A stretch of DNA of 64,000 bases from Tubiluchus corallicola (GCA_030141605.1 JAQGDQ010000422.1:23501-87500), one strand, 5' to 3'; shown: positions 12,265 to 24,892, numbered from the stretch's first letter. A program made the numbers and translations. Notes: generated from the sequence alone by a model not told the origin.

Positions 12265-13148
12265 TTAAAGGAAAACCGGGCTATTGATTAGACTCAATCT
12301 CATTTTAATTATATATATATATATATATATACCTATATACATATTTACATATACAATGATCTTTATTTGCCATAAAAAATCGATATTCATAACTATAAAA
12401 GCATAAAAGAACATCGCAGCATGAAAATAAAATTCACACTACTGTTAAAGGCAAAGGCAAACTAAAAACTACTGTGCCAAAAATTTAAAACAAAATATGC
12501 ATTATAAATGTTACACGCAAATTATAATAGACTATATACAATATGTACATACAATTTAAAATGAACGTGGGTAAATAAAATATGTGGATGAATATATATT
12601 GTCGTTTACGTATGTAGGGTAATGTATGTAGGTATGTACGTATGTAGAGTAAAATTTACTATCCAAAATATATATTTTTTGTCTATAAAAGTTAGCAGTT
12701 ATTTCTAATAATTATCTGAACAATTACGTTAGAAACTTAATTAACGGCAACAGCTCTATTGCATACGTCACAAACTAACCACCGTTTGTGCAATCTTCCC
12801 TGCACGTCAAACACGTTTGCGTAAGCGACTATTGCTACAAGACGCTGTTGTGATGTTACGAAAATTAGGTCTACGTCACACTGACGTCATCGACATACAC
12901 TGGAGCTCATGATCATGCTTATCACGGTACCGCGCCTATTTGTCGGCCGCGCAAAAGTGACAGAAAGGCGCCATTGTCAGTTTCAGTGGATTCGCTAAGT
13001 CGTGCGTAGCTTTAAAATTTCAACTATCCCAGGTAATTATTATTTAACCTAAATTTTGATTTTTAAAAAAAGCTGTTGTAGTTTTCATTATTTTAGAGCA
13101 TACTTTATTTTGAAATAATGTCTACATAATCGTCCAGTTTTCCTTTAA
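12265..13148. mobile_element. MITE family 2, copy 1 (with about 340 bp extra sequence)
   Basis: Begins TTAAAGGAAAACC and ends in the inverted form GGTTTTCCTTTAA-like (aatcgtccagttttcctttaa), flanked by or including TTAA. Internally it shares 'acgtcacaaactaaccacc', 'gctgttgtgatgttacgaaa' and 'cacactgacgtcat' with the copies at 56861 and 61977. A block at about 12317-12660, starting with (TA)n and containing gtatgta repeats, is absent from the other copies and is probably an insertion. Confidence 0.8.
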
Positions 13149-13703
13149 TAGTCGAAAATTTGCCGACGTTTTAAAAAAGCTATTGAATATTTTACTGAAT
13201 GCTTACAACAACCATGTACTTCAATAAGAGTATTTTACAGATTAGTGAAACACAGATAACTCTATGTTATGTTAAGAATCTATTTTAAAGATAGTCTTCA
13301 AGTTCTGAATTTAAACAGTGTATTGATTATCCAAATTCAGAAGAACATATTCTGGGGAAAAGATTGTACTACATTTAAAACTCGAGAACATTCACATATG
13401 TTTAAAATGCAACAATTGTCATTTTTCTATTATAATTTATTACAGCAATGAGTTTTTAGCAAAAAACATTAGTTTAAATTACAGGTAAATTACAAAATTA
13501 GATCACGTGATTTTCGATTATGATAATGCAAAAAAATAGCAGTAAAATAGCCCTAATTGTACAAAGCAGTTCAATAAAGACACTTACATGTGGTCTCCCT
13601 GAGTTTTGGCGCTTATAACTTGCAAAAAAAAGAATACAAATCAATCCACATCGTATCAACTTGAATTGCATATGCCAGGATATGTCTACCTGGCCAACTA
13701 CTT
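13149..13703. other. Unique AT-rich sequence
   Basis: No gene, RNA or repeat signature recognised. The short open frame at 13269-13451 has no coding character. Confidence 0.5.
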
Positions 13704-13856
13704 GGTCACGTGACTACAGGCGCGGTCACGTGACTACAGGCGCGGTCACGTGACTACAGGCGCGGTCACGTGACTACAGGCGCGGAAACGTGACTACAGG
13801 CGCGGTCACGTGACTACAGGCGCGGTCACGTGACTACAGGCGCGGAAACGTGCATG
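13704..13856. repeat. 20-bp minisatellite containing CACGTG, 7 copies plus a partial
   Basis: The unit GGTCACGTGACTACAGGCGC is repeated with exact 20-bp spacing from 13704. Six units keep the palindrome GTCACGTGAC, the E-box/CLEAR-type site bound by USF and MITF/TFE family factors. Two units (13784 and 13844) have GGAAACGTG instead. The array is GC-rich in an AT-rich setting, 1.8 kb past the LGR stop. Confidence 0.93.
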
Positions 13857-14229
13857 TACCCAACAGAGAAAGCGGAAACCTCTTAGGCCATTTCACACTG
13901 AGGACGCAAGGAAAATGAAACATCGAATTGCTTTCAGAAAATCAGAAAATTTCCTATTTTTTCTCGAAATCTCGTGCAGCAAGTTATGAGAGCTATTACA
14001 AGGCCAGCAACTCGACGATAGTTTACTTTTTGCAGAAATAGATGAAACTTAATTACATTACTTTGAAAGGATCCATTACTCAACGGCAGAGCCCACATAA
14101 TGCCGTATGGAGGGATAGGAACCTAGCTCGTTATCACAGATGTTCCCTTTAACTGCATCAGTAAACGACAGTAAATTAAACATGACTATGTAAAAAAAAC
14201 AGTAAGTATTCTTAAAGACCTAAACTGAA

Positions 14230-14900
14230 GGTTTTCACAAGTCTTTGGTTTCCGTATGTCACCGTCATCCAATGAATCATACGTCCAGGGACATGTTTGC
14301 CTCCCTATGCCAGGATACCTACACGCTGCAGTGCCCCAAATGCATTTATGTCCAACGAACAGTGCTGAAGTGCTTAAATCTTTCTGTGCAAAATCTAAAT
14401 ATGTTCAAAATTTGTCCTCCTGCAGGTTTTCTGTCAGGTTCTATGGCTTGTTGAAGAGCTGTCTTCACTGGAATATCTAAGCTAGCTCAATCCATTCACT
14501 GGAATGTCTAAGCATATGACCAATCCATCTTAAACGGCGTCTTTTTATTTTTCTTGTTTAAGGTTCTTCTTTTATTTTTCCATATAGATCTTTGTTTGAG
14601 ATTTTCATTGGCCAACTGAAACCAAAAAAGGTTTCTGTAATTTTGCCTTTAAAACGCTTCAATTTCAGCTTTATGATTTGTTTTTAATGTCTAGAGCTCA
14701 GAGTTATACAGAAGTACAGTTTCAACTAAGGCTGAGAATATTCTAATTTTTGTTTCAAAAGAAATCTTCCTATTTTCAAAAAGTTTTGTGAGTTCTGAAT
14801 AAACTGATAATGCCATTATGTTTTTAAATTTCGGTATGCATGGTGTCAAAAATATAGACAGAGTATTCTCATAACCAAAATTCAGTTACAGAAAAGAAGG
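14230..14900 (-). mobile_element. LINE 3' end, antisense relic
   Basis: On the minus strand this matches 28500-28850 (plus strand) and 58905-59160 (minus strand). It encodes the broken C-terminus of a non-LTR reverse transcriptase ORF (KRRRLRWIGHMLRLP-like, then LQQAIEPAKKPAGGQ) followed by a 3' UTR ending ATTCATTGGATGA. Many stops and frameshifts; inactive. Confidence 0.7.
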
Positions 14901-15074
14901 CATACTACTTGAATTTTGAATTCCGATTTGGAAGCAGTAGGTTGTTGTCGAAGTACCAATAAATGCTTTAAACTTTCTTAGTTATATATAAATAGATTCA
15001 AAAAAGCTTCATCAAAATTATACACTATAGTTTGAGCTCGTCAGTTCCAGAAAACAATTAAAATTTAATGAAAA

Positions 15075-17795
15075 CTAGATATCATTGTCTTCGCTCCCAT
15101 CGTCACTGTCTTCTGACCATGCATGATCTGAATCTACACTATTGTAAGTATCAAAATCACCATCGACTAATGCAATTTCAAATTCGTTGTAACTTTCAAT
15201 GTTTGTATCGGCATTGTAGGTATCTTCTTGTTCTCCTCTGTAATTCCTCTTGTCCTCATTTCCACTAACTTCAGTATCATTGCCATCTTTCAGAAAGGAT
15301 TCAGGAAGAGAATTGCCTTCATACCAATGTCGCTTTGTAGTTTTCGTTACAAACAACCTTGATTAATTTTGCAATTAATCGAATATATGATTCAGATCAA
15401 AAATTGCTTCAAGACAATTGATTTCGGGGCTCATTCAATTGATCGACTCCGAGGGCTTAGGTTCAGTTGATAGGGCTATGATATGGTCCCACACAACTGT
15501 AACCACGAAATATTGCGTTGTGAGTATAGATCTGTATCCCTCGAGTTTTCAAGCTGGCTCCCGCAATGAGCTGTACAATGCGAATCTTTCAAGTTTGATC
15601 AGGGATTTAGTGTCTTAACGATTATGAGCCTTAAGTAACTCGTTAAACATCAAACAACTCAATAGTTACGTTAAATTTAAGAATAGTTTATTACAGTTGA
15701 ACTTTTTACATACAAATTAGAATTCCAACGTATTACAAGATTTGTTCTTATGCGCTGATGGGCGCTTACAATTAAATTCAGTTCCAAAGAGATACTACTC
15801 AACGTACACTATTGCTCAAGTTGTAATGTCGCGCTTATGGTACTTAAGTTACACAGTGATTACAATTCACAAACTGTTACAGTTATAGTTACAGTTACAG
15901 CATCAGTAAAATAAAGTAATTCTACTTAACTTGAGGACTGGCCAACTTAACAATCATTATTGGTCAGATCCTGACTCCTTCACGAGACTTCTTAGCATCA
16001 GTGATTTGTCGAAGCAAATGACGCAGTAGTATCACCATGCTGAGCTAAAGAATACGTCTGGTTCCAGATCGTCTCGTCGTAGTAAAAAAACGGCAACTCA
16101 CAACTCACTCTGATCCTGTGCTCGTGTGTGCATATCTGTGTATGAACTCTGAACTTTCACTTAGCTTATAAAGCGAAAGTCATTAAGCCACGCATTGCAC
16201 AGAGGTCACTCAGTATTACACCACTTGACCTCTCATGGCTGACTTCCGTGACTTCCTCAGATAATTTAGTATACCAGAAATCGCAACCCTATAACCTTAG
16301 ACAGTGAATAATTGCTTGATAGGATAGTTTAACAATCAGTAATGACTGGTATTGACCCTTAACAAAATAACTTCCTGACTTGTTCATCAACAAATGGCCA
16401 GCGCCGGACGCACTTTATGTCCGCTGATTGGCACGTAACTCTTTAACAAGCCGGCGTCTTCTTTTAATCTTTTCCTTCCCTGTTCACTAACCTATGTCAC
16501 CTGAACTCATTGGATTCGAACTCCTGAACTCGTTAAATTCAAGCTACAAGCTGGGTGAGTCACTTATAATCAAATTGTATGGTTTTCAATAACAAACCCA
16601 AGGAGGAATAGTTTTATCTCCGAAATCTAATCATTCAGTGATTTCAATTAATTTCCAATTAATTCTTTATTTTAAATTCGATTCACAACACCAATGAGGA
16701 ACCAGAAAGCCGTCACCAGTGTCACGCCAACTAAAATCTTTTGGATCTCTACCCATGGTTGGGTAAACTTCGTGGACATTAGAGAACCACATAACGAGCA
16801 TGCATCAAGTGTTGGAGAAGAACTTTCGTGCATGGTGACAGTGATACACCGTTCATTTTTTTAGTTGACAACTCATTTTCTTTGATTGATTAGTCATTTT
16901 CACAAATGCTTTGTACCTGGCTTCATCATCATCGACGATGGATTTGAAGCCGCAAAGTCGGCATACGTACTCCGTGAGGGCACCAACATTCATATCTCCT
17001 GAACAAATCGATTTCATAGCCAACACATAATCTGGACTACTTTCTAAGTGATCTAACGGTTTAGCCTTACCTTTCCTGTAGAAACATGACGTACAATCAC
17101 ACCCCGTCAAAGCATGAAACGAAACAATAGCTTCTTTCAAGACACTTGTCAAGTCATTTTGATTACCAACTGTTGAGCAATGTCTGCGACATTGATCAAC
17201 GGATGACTATTTTTGGTGCCAAAGTCCAAAATGAATGTCCCAATCAGTTTGCGTCACATTTATCAAAATAACGAATACATCGGAATCTGATTATCTCACT
17301 AATATCTGATCATGATTGATTAGATAAATGTGAAATCCTATCAGGGTGTTGTCCACCTCATGACGAGCTTGATACTCGACTGGCTTGTTCACCATCAGCA
17401 TGCTCATCGAAGTATTTTTCATCATTATTGCCTTCTTTCAGGAGACAATCTTTCAGGTTGTATCCTGCAGGGATTCAGGTTGTGTATGTTGCCTCCATGA
17501 GAAACGCGCACAGTTTTTCACCGATTATGGGTGCATAATATTGGTTATCGATGTCGTTTAATATCAACTCTGCCGGAGCTTCTTTGAACGGTCCGTTTTT
17601 CAAAAACCGGTTCAAAGCTTTACCTTTGTTTCTGTTCTGGACCGGTTAGGACAAATTCGTTCACATCTCTGTCTGCTCCACCACCATGTAGTCTTTCCAA
17701 ATCTTTGATGGATGGTGATATGTATTTATCTGAAAGCAGGTGTACTGTTGGAAATTTGTTATCACGCAGATGTGAACGAATTTGTACCTCAAATT
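15075..17795 (-). pseudogene. Decayed mobile-element-type ORF (HALTGCD-GKGK family)
   Basis: Minus-strand pieces run from 17795 down to 15075. 17620-17795 gives IRSHLRDNKFPTVHLLSDK. 17390-17620 gives NRFLKNGPFKEAPAELIL and then YYAPIIGEKLCAFL. 17210-17290 gives a DSDVFVILI-like strand. 16853-17152 gives SFHALTGCDCTSCFYRKGK. 16700-16780 gives HEVYPTMGRDPKDFSW. 15075-15356 is an acidic C-terminus ending SEDSDDGSEDNDI-stop. HALTGCD-(T/S)-S-x-F-GKGK recurs in multicopy uncharacterised invertebrate proteins, probably mobile-element derived (from memory). Frames are broken between pieces, and 15360-16700 holds non-coding or foreign sequence. I infer a dead copy of one long ORF. Confidence 0.55.
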
Positions 17796-17804
17796 GTGCA
17801 AGTA

Positions 17805-18298
17805 CAGTATGTCGTCGCTTAACGATGCTAGTGCCCTCCAGCAAAACTCGTCGTTAAGTGAAACGTCGCTAAATGAAGCATTGTTTTCCATAAGAAACAT
17901 TGTAAAAGCATTCAGCTGCATTCCAGGACCAAAAATCAATAGTGCTTAGCTATGTAAAAGCATCTCAGTTGCTTGTTTTATCAGCTGAAACTCGTGCATT
18001 TTATCAAGAAGAATTTTACCTAAATGTGGTAAAGCAATGAATCATCGTAACCTGCCTATAGCTGTAACTGATTGTCTGCTGTCAGTTTAGTTGTACTAGG
18101 GGTTAAGTGGATTAAGTGGCGGGCTTCTTCATAGAAGTACAAGAGCAGTAAATAATATGTTAGTGTTTTCAAAATAAAGCAAAAAAATCGTTGTTAAAAT
18201 GAAATATCCGACTTTAAGCACAAGAATGTGTCAAATTATTAGAGTCGTTAAAACGAAACGTTGCTAAGTGGGAGTAGGCGTTAAGCGAGGCCGTACTG
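17805..18298. mobile_element. Tc1/mariner (pogo/Tigger-like) MITE
   Basis: The left end TA|CAGTATGTCGTCGCTTAACG and the right end, inverted, CAGTACGGCCTCGCTTAACG|TA are flanked by TA on both sides. The element is about 494 bp with no transposase. It has inserted into the upstream edge of the decayed ORF at 15075-17795. From 18299 to 18997 I see no feature. Confidence 0.8.
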
Positions 18299-18997
18299 TA
18301 CTACACAATGTAATGACAAATAAGCATAGAATTCTACGAGGCTGTGAGCTTACAGAATGTCCTTGTGACTGGTAGAATCATAGGCTTAGCTTATAGAATT
18401 CAGTTTTAGCTTGTTAAAAGAATTGTTCTGTCACTCTGTCGGGGTAACCTAGCCGAGTTGGAAGTTATTATATTATCGTCGGCAACAGGTTTTCATTACA
18501 TGGTGGGCAGTGGGATTCACCAAAAAGCAAAAAAACAGTACGCATATTAATAATCTCTCATTTAACGTTTTGGGATTGTTTGTAGTTGATAATAGTGACT
18601 GCAACTGCAAGTAAGCTTGTTCAAGCACCTAGGTGGATAAGCGTTTCAGTTGTACGGTAACCTGATGTAACCTCATTTCGTTCAAAATGAGAGCGCCGAA
18701 CTTTGAAATGGACGCGACTGTTAATTGATTTCAGGTAATACAGTGAAAACAAAATTTTTTAATATTTTATAAAATTATATTAAAATGAATTAATTCAACA
18801 TAATTATCATTAACTACGATTAAGCGCATAATATAAACATTCATTCTTTTTAAACAAGTTTGTACTTCCGCTATGCATGCAGTTCATATTACATGCAAGA
18901 CTCTAGCATGCTGTCCAGCTACGTGTCCTGAAATGACTGTCATATAATGTTAAAGACATAGTGGTCATCGAGCTCCGTTCTACCCTCTGACCAATTA

Positions 18998-20195
18998 GTG
19001 GAGAACCTCTGTGTAGTGGACAAGACGCGTGTGCTTAACCTCTGTGCAGTGGACAAGGCACGTGTGCTCAACTTCTGTGCAGTGGACAAGGCACGTGTGG
19101 TCAACCTCTGTGCAGTGGACAAGGCACGTGTGCTCAACTTCTGTGCAGTGGACAAGGCACGTGTGCTCAACTTCTGTGCAGTGGACAAACCACGTGTGCT
19201 CAACTTCTGTGCAGTGGACAAGGCACGTGTGGTCAACCTCTGTGTAGTGGACAAGGCGAGTGTACTTAACCTCTGTGCAGAGGACAAGGCAAGTGTGGTC
19301 AACCTCTGTGTAGTGGACAAGGCAAGTGTACTTAACCTCTGTGTAGTGGACAAGATTCGTGTGCTCAACCTCCTCTGTGTTGTGGACAAGGCGAGCGTAC
19401 TTAACCTCTGTGTAGTGGACAAGATTCGTGTGCTCAACCTTCTCTGTGTTGTGGACAAGGCGAGCGTACTTAACCTCTGTGTAGTGGACAAGATTCGTGT
19501 GCTCGAGCTTCTCCGTGTTGTGGACAAGGCGAGCGTACTTAACCTCTGTGTAGTGGACAAGATTCGTGTGCTCAACCTCCTCCGTGTTGTGGACAAGGCG
19601 AGCGTACTTAACCTCTGTGTAGTGGACAAGATTCGTGTGCTCAACCTCCTCTGTGTTGTGGACAAGGCGAGCGTACTTAACCTCTGTGTAGTGGACAAGA
19701 TTCGTGTGCTCAACCTCCTCCGTGTTGTGGACAAGGCGAGCGTACTTAACCTCTGTGTAGTGGACAAGATTCGTGTGCTCAACCTCCTCTGTGTTGTGGA
19801 CAAGGCGAGTGTACTTAACCTCTGTGTAGTGGACAAGGCACATGTACTCAACCTCTGTGCAGTGGACAAGGCAAGTGTGGTCAACCTCTGTGTAGTGGAC
19901 AAGATTCGTGTGCTTAACCTCTGTGCAGAGGACAAGACACATGTACTCAACCTCTGTGCAGTGGACAATGTAGTGTGGTCAACCTCTGTGTAGTGGACAA
20001 GGCATGTGTGCTTAACCTCTGTGTAGTGGACAAGGCACGTGTGGTCAACTTCTTTGTAGTGGACAAGACGAGTGTGGTCAACCTCTGTGTAGTGGACAAG
20101 ACACGTGTGCTTAACCTCTGTGTAGTGGACAAGACACGTGTGCTTAACCTCTGTGCAGAGGGCAAGGCACATGTACTCAACCTCTGTGCATGTAT
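18998..20195. repeat. 33-bp satellite with a 69-bp higher-order unit
   Basis: Tandem units of the form ACCTCTGTGCAGTGGACAAG + GCACGTGTGCTCA (33 bp). Between about 19330 and 19830, 33- and 36-bp variants alternate as a 69-bp dimer; the 36-bp form adds one triplet (AACCTCCTCTGTGTT). Many of the 33-bp units contain CACGTG. Period divisible by three keeps long frames open on both strands; none has a supported start, splice site or complex composition. Confidence 0.93.
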
Positions 20196-20720
20196 TTACT
20201 CTTTACTTTGTACTGAAAGTATACTATACGATCACACTCATGGTTACATTGGACTTATGGACTTTTATTCCAACATGCAGATTTAATTATTCTATGGATT
20301 CATTTCGTCAACAAGCCAACGAACTAATAAATAAGTAAATAAATAAACAACACTCTTCATTACTTTTACTTATTTCACGAGGCGGTTATCCCAATGTCAT
20401 TGCTGAATTTTTCTACCATTTTCTCAAACATTAAAATAAGCTTGCCTAGTGGCTTTTGCTTTAACATTGAGCAATTCTGCAAATAGAAATAATACTATTG
20501 GCGCAATAGAAACTACACAAAATTGAAAATTTATTGAAAGTTAGAAGACTATACATAAATAAATTACATCAACAAAAGTCATTCAAATTGCTTTTACGTG
20601 CCAAATTATTAAACATGTGCAAGCAACGTATAAAAGAACATACACGAGGCAACTAACAACAGTAATTTTATACCATCAACCAAAGTGTAATAAATTAAAA
20701 AAAATGTACAAAGTTGCACT
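20196..20720. other. AT-rich unique sequence
   Basis: No coding or structural signal seen; contains an AAATAAATAAATAAAC run at about 20328-20347. Confidence 0.5.
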
Positions 20721-20723
20721 AAA

Positions 20724-20988
20724 GGCATGTTCAGATTAGCGAGTTAATCGCCAAGTAAACTCATCAAGTAACTCGCCAAAAAACTCACAAGCATGTTCAG
20801 ACAAGAGTTACATTCCAACTCTGAGCATGAGCTGACACTCACTTCTCTACTTACTGTCAGAAGTGTCGAGAGTAACAGAGAGTTCACAATGGCCTACCGA
20901 TAGTAACTCCCAGAGCAGCTCATACTTGCAAGTTTGCTGTCAGAAAGAAAACTCCTGACTGAAAAATCGCTAGTCTAGATATGCCATA
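20724..20988. mobile_element. Short MITE with imperfect TIRs
   Basis: The left end AGGCATGTTCAGATTAGCGA is mirrored by the right end, inverted: TGGCATATCTAGACTAGCGA. Internal subterminal repeats (GAGTTA, AACTCGC) and a second GCATGTTCAGAC at 20793 support a non-autonomous element. Class unknown. The rest, 20989-21530, shows nothing. Confidence 0.6.
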
Positions 20989-21531
20989 GCTGTAGCTAGT
21001 AGGAACGTTGTATGGTCCACGCGGGGGAAAGTTGCAAATATTAACAGCAAACATGTTTGTTTAAAGGAAAGAACAAGTCACTCAGTATGTTGGGTTTATT
21101 TTACTACCATCACTTAAACTTAGGAAAATTTAACAAAGAAATTTTGCATGAATTGCCAACAAAGCATAAATTTAAAATATATCAACCCTGAATAGAAATT
21201 TTTAGGCGCGGTGGTAGCCGCCAATCACTTGAAAATCATGACGTAACTGGGAGACTTCGTGACTTTTCGTAAGCGCGTCGTGGCTTTCCGTAAGCGTGCG
21301 CTGCTTAAACTAAATAGAATTTCTGCAGCTTACCTATTGTTCATGCAAAAATGTTACAAAGTTAGCTATCTGATTTTCTTTGTAAAAATGTATTATACTT
21401 TTGACAAAGATCGACAGTGCCCTACTTTTCTTCAAGACGAATGACGTCATTGGAAGAAAAATGGACATTAAGAATGAAATGATCACGACTTTAGAGTGAT
21501 TTTAGTAAATACACGAGGAGCTTATTGCAAT

Positions 21532-21537
21532 TTTATT
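21532..21537 (-). terminator. Poly(A) signal AATAAA of gene 2
   Basis: AATAAA on the minus strand 119 bp after the gene 2 stop, followed by a C/T/G-rich stretch (ctcctcgtgtattt). It implies a short 3' UTR. Confidence 0.6.
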
Positions 21538-21655
21538 GTTCAACATTGAGATAAGCATAACCTCCCAGAAGGCTTAGCCTTTCCTTTAACATCATTTACT
21601 ACCAAATGATTTAGTAACGCTACATAAATTTCAGGTCCACAATCATATACGTGCT

Positions 21656-24591
21656 TTATGGCTGAATGCTGTTTTCAATAGTTGGCTTTGCTGACAGATT
21701 TTCTTCGGTTGATGGAAGCGGGGGGATCGTCGCCTCCATTCCTTGTAGTTCCCTCTCTCCTTTTGACTTTACAAACATCACGTGGTCGAGACTTGTTGTT
21801 GGAGTCGGAGTGTTAACATCGTCATCACCTTTATCATCGTGACGAGCACGTATGTGGGGTTGTGACGGGTACACATCGTCTAGCACTGGTTCTGTTTCTA
21901 GCGTGTCTGATGTAGCTGCAAGGGGCGGCATTGAAATGACGGAGGATTGAGCTGAAGCGGAATTTGGACTTAACGTGGAGCCAGAAAACCCGTGTTGATT
22001 AGACAGCAAGGAAGGAAGAGATGGGCAAGTTTCTTCAACAGAAGCGACAGACTCATTGTCAGCTAGAGTATGAGCACTAGACGTTAGAGAAACCGATATA
22101 TCATTGAGGGTACTGTCATGAGTCTGGTCTGACAGTGACTGCTGGGACACACTGCGCAAAACACCAGTTGTACTACAACTAGAACGACGACTTGCTTCTT
22201 CCTCTTTATCTGCAGCTGTGTCTTTTCTTGGAAGAGATGCAGAATAAGAAGACCGTTTTGGCAGCTGATCGAGCCAGTTCTGGATTTTCTCTTTTCGAAG
22301 TGATTCAGATGTGGATACAGATGCCCTGTTTAAGCTATCGTATTTCTCCTTTGACAAGTCTGTGTCAGTATCTTTAGCTTTGTCTTCATTTATCGCCTGA
22401 GGAGCGACCTCATCTAATTGCTCTTCAACAACATTGTCTTCTTCAAAAACATTCTGACAGATAGGCTTTGCAGGTGGCTTCGAATCTTCATCAGTTTGTA
22501 AACCTTTCAGTCTTGCATACATTTTCCATTCCTCGAGAGAAACAGAATCAGAATCAAAGAGGGCTTCTCTAATGTGACTCTCATTGATTTCATCGGTTTC
22601 GTTCTTGTGTGGAACATCATCGTTCATTGTATGTATGACCCCAGTGACCCCAGTGATCCCAGTGACCCCAGTGACCCCATTGCTTTCTTTTTTGTCAGTT
22701 ACATTTAAATCATTCTTGTCACAACTAATTGTTTCTTCACTTTGCGACTTCACCTCTCTTTCACTTTCGTGTGCTTCACTTTCTTCAGGAAGGCTTCCTC
22801 GTTTTCCACTTTCAACTTCAGCACCTTCCACAATCTGCTTTTCAACTTCAGCTTCAATGTCACTCAATGTTTTATCATCTTCTTCCATAGGCAAAGAAGG
22901 AGCATTCTCCTTTTGATGAGGAACTTGATCAGGTGAAACACCACCTGCCCATGGATCATCACCAATTGGACCAAGAGGTGTAACAGACTTGGCAATACAG
23001 ACTGGCTCTTCAACAAAACCATTATCACAAATGAGAGGACTTTTCTGGATGTCACTTTTGCATTTATCAACTTCCTGCACCTTAGGGACTGTGTGAGTTG
23101 GAGTGAATACTGGGTACGGTTCTGGCTGACTTGTGCCTTCTAAAATGTTTATTAAGTTTTCTAAATCTTGCTCGTATGTTTGTTTTGGTTTTGTAGATAT
23201 TTCACCCTTTTCTTCTATTTCACCAACTAACGCATCTAGCTCTTCTTTACTCATTTGTTCTGGTGGTTTTCGATACTGTTTTGGTAATGGCACATGAGTT
23301 GGAGAAACACCACCTGACCACGGGCTATCATCTAATGGACCTGTAGGTTTAACTTTAGTAGCTACAACAATGGGCTCCTCCAGAAGATTCCCTTCCTGAG
23401 TAGTTTTACCAGTCGTCATTTTTCCATCATCCGTTGTGTCTTTTACTGGTTCCTCCACCATTTCTGGCTTATCTAAAACAGTGTCTGCATTTCGTAGTAG
23501 TTGATTCTTAAGTTCATCTTCATGAGTTTGTTCCAGATTTTCAGAACTCACGTCTCTGATATTTTCTTCACTAGACATGCCAGTAAAAGAATCTAACTCT
23601 TTTTTGTCAACTTCTCCTGGCTTTCCCTTTCGTTCTTGAACAGACACTACAGGTTCTCTTGCACTTTTCTCGTGTGATTCTTTATTACTCACTAAATGGA
23701 AAGGTTTTGGTTTCGTTGCCGGCTTTTTTCGTTTAAGCGTATCCGTTGTCTGCGTTTCAACCGTTTTTTGTTCAACGTTGTCTAACACTGGAGACAAACT
23801 GAGCGGCTTCCGATCATAGAGGGACGGCATCGAACTTGATCTTGCTGCCTTAGCCTTTGAGTGAGTCTCGGCTGGTTTTTTGGAGGAAACTGTGGTTAAA
23901 ATTCTAAACGATCCAGTCTTCCACAACTCGTCCCCTCTATCATTCTCCGGTTCTACGGTGGTTAAAATGCGCAGAGATTTGGACCTACCCATTATCAAGC
24001 TGCCAGGTTCTGTGGGCATTATTGTAGTTAGAATTTTTAGTGATTTGGGCTGAGTAACTTTTTTCTGTTTTGGAACTGTTACAGTCGTTGACACATGTAC
24101 TGGGCTTTTGGAACGAGTTGATTGCTTTGACGCAGTGCTAGAAGCCCTGCTTTGTCGATTAGACGCCGGATTCTCGGGAGACGGGCTTCTGCGAACAGTA
24201 ACACTGCTTAATACTCTTGCGCCTGGAGACATTGAGCGAGATATTCTTTTTCGATCTAAGCTAGCATTTTGTCGAGGTTTACTGTCGACGTTATCACCTT
24301 CAACACTGACAGCACTTGTTATTGACATAGGCTCCGCTTCTAGTGTCGGATCTGGAGTATCGGAAATATTTGAACGAGATCCCTGCGGATAGTTCAATGA
24401 CACAGAACTGCAGACTGAGACGGGTTCTTTTGCAGAAGAGGCTAGCGAGAGTTCAGAATCAGAAGTATTAAGATTCCCTGGACCGTTCTCCTTGCCTTGA
24501 TGATCCTGTTTCTCGTATGAATGTGATGGTATGGGTGGTCGACCAGATAATAGTTTTACCGATCCAACTCTGACTAAGTTAGTAGCATCAC
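21656..24591 (-). CDS. Gene 2, last exon: long disordered Ser/Pro/Glu-rich protein, unrecognised
   Basis: One exon of 977 codons plus stop, entered through a ttcttag acceptor (24592) after a split Gly codon. I do not recognise the family. In order it contains: a linker with GSVKLLSGRPPIP; a basic Ser/Pro region with SRSMSPG, RSPSPENP and SKSPV (proline-directed kinase-like sites); three copies of S-(L/F)-(K/R)-ILTT-(I/V) spaced about 22-24 residues (23893-24050); two modules LEEP...PWSGGVSPTHVP and VEEP...PWAGGVSPDQVP (about 23283-23380 and 22919-23010); a short GVTG run (22640-22682); and Ser/Thr- and Asp/Glu-rich sequence to the end (TIENSIQP-stop). There are no TM segments and few hydrophobic stretches. 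It is probably an intracellular scaffold-like protein; that is inference from composition only. Confidence 0.8.
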
Positions 24592-24892
24592 CTAAGAAAA
24601 ATACGAAAAAATATAATGAATTATTAAGTCTCTTGTTTCAAAAAAATAAATAAAACAATTAGAAAGCAAAATGAATTAACAGCAACCCTCACCCCCCACT
24701 AAAGCGAGGACATGACTTTTGTTCAGACATAAACACCCACTCATCTGTAACGTTTCAACCATAACATGGTCATGATCACGCAACAATCCACCTAAATAAA
24801 AATTAATAAACATTCACATTGTGTCAAGGAAACAAAACAAATACATAATTGTTTGATTCTCACAACATGGATTTTTAATAATTTTTAAACAT
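24592..24892. other. Gene 2 intron, proximal part
   Basis: AT-rich intron next to the 3' acceptor. GGTCATGATCACGCAACAATCCACC at 24768-24793 recurs inverted at about 25756-25780, so the two copies flank the minisatellite; probably the edges of an older element into which it expanded. Confidence 0.35.

Noticed and set aside
18940-20286. Long open frames (over 300 codons) on both strands
   Set aside because: They follow from a satellite period divisible by three with no stop in the monomer; open in several frames at once, and no splice or start context.
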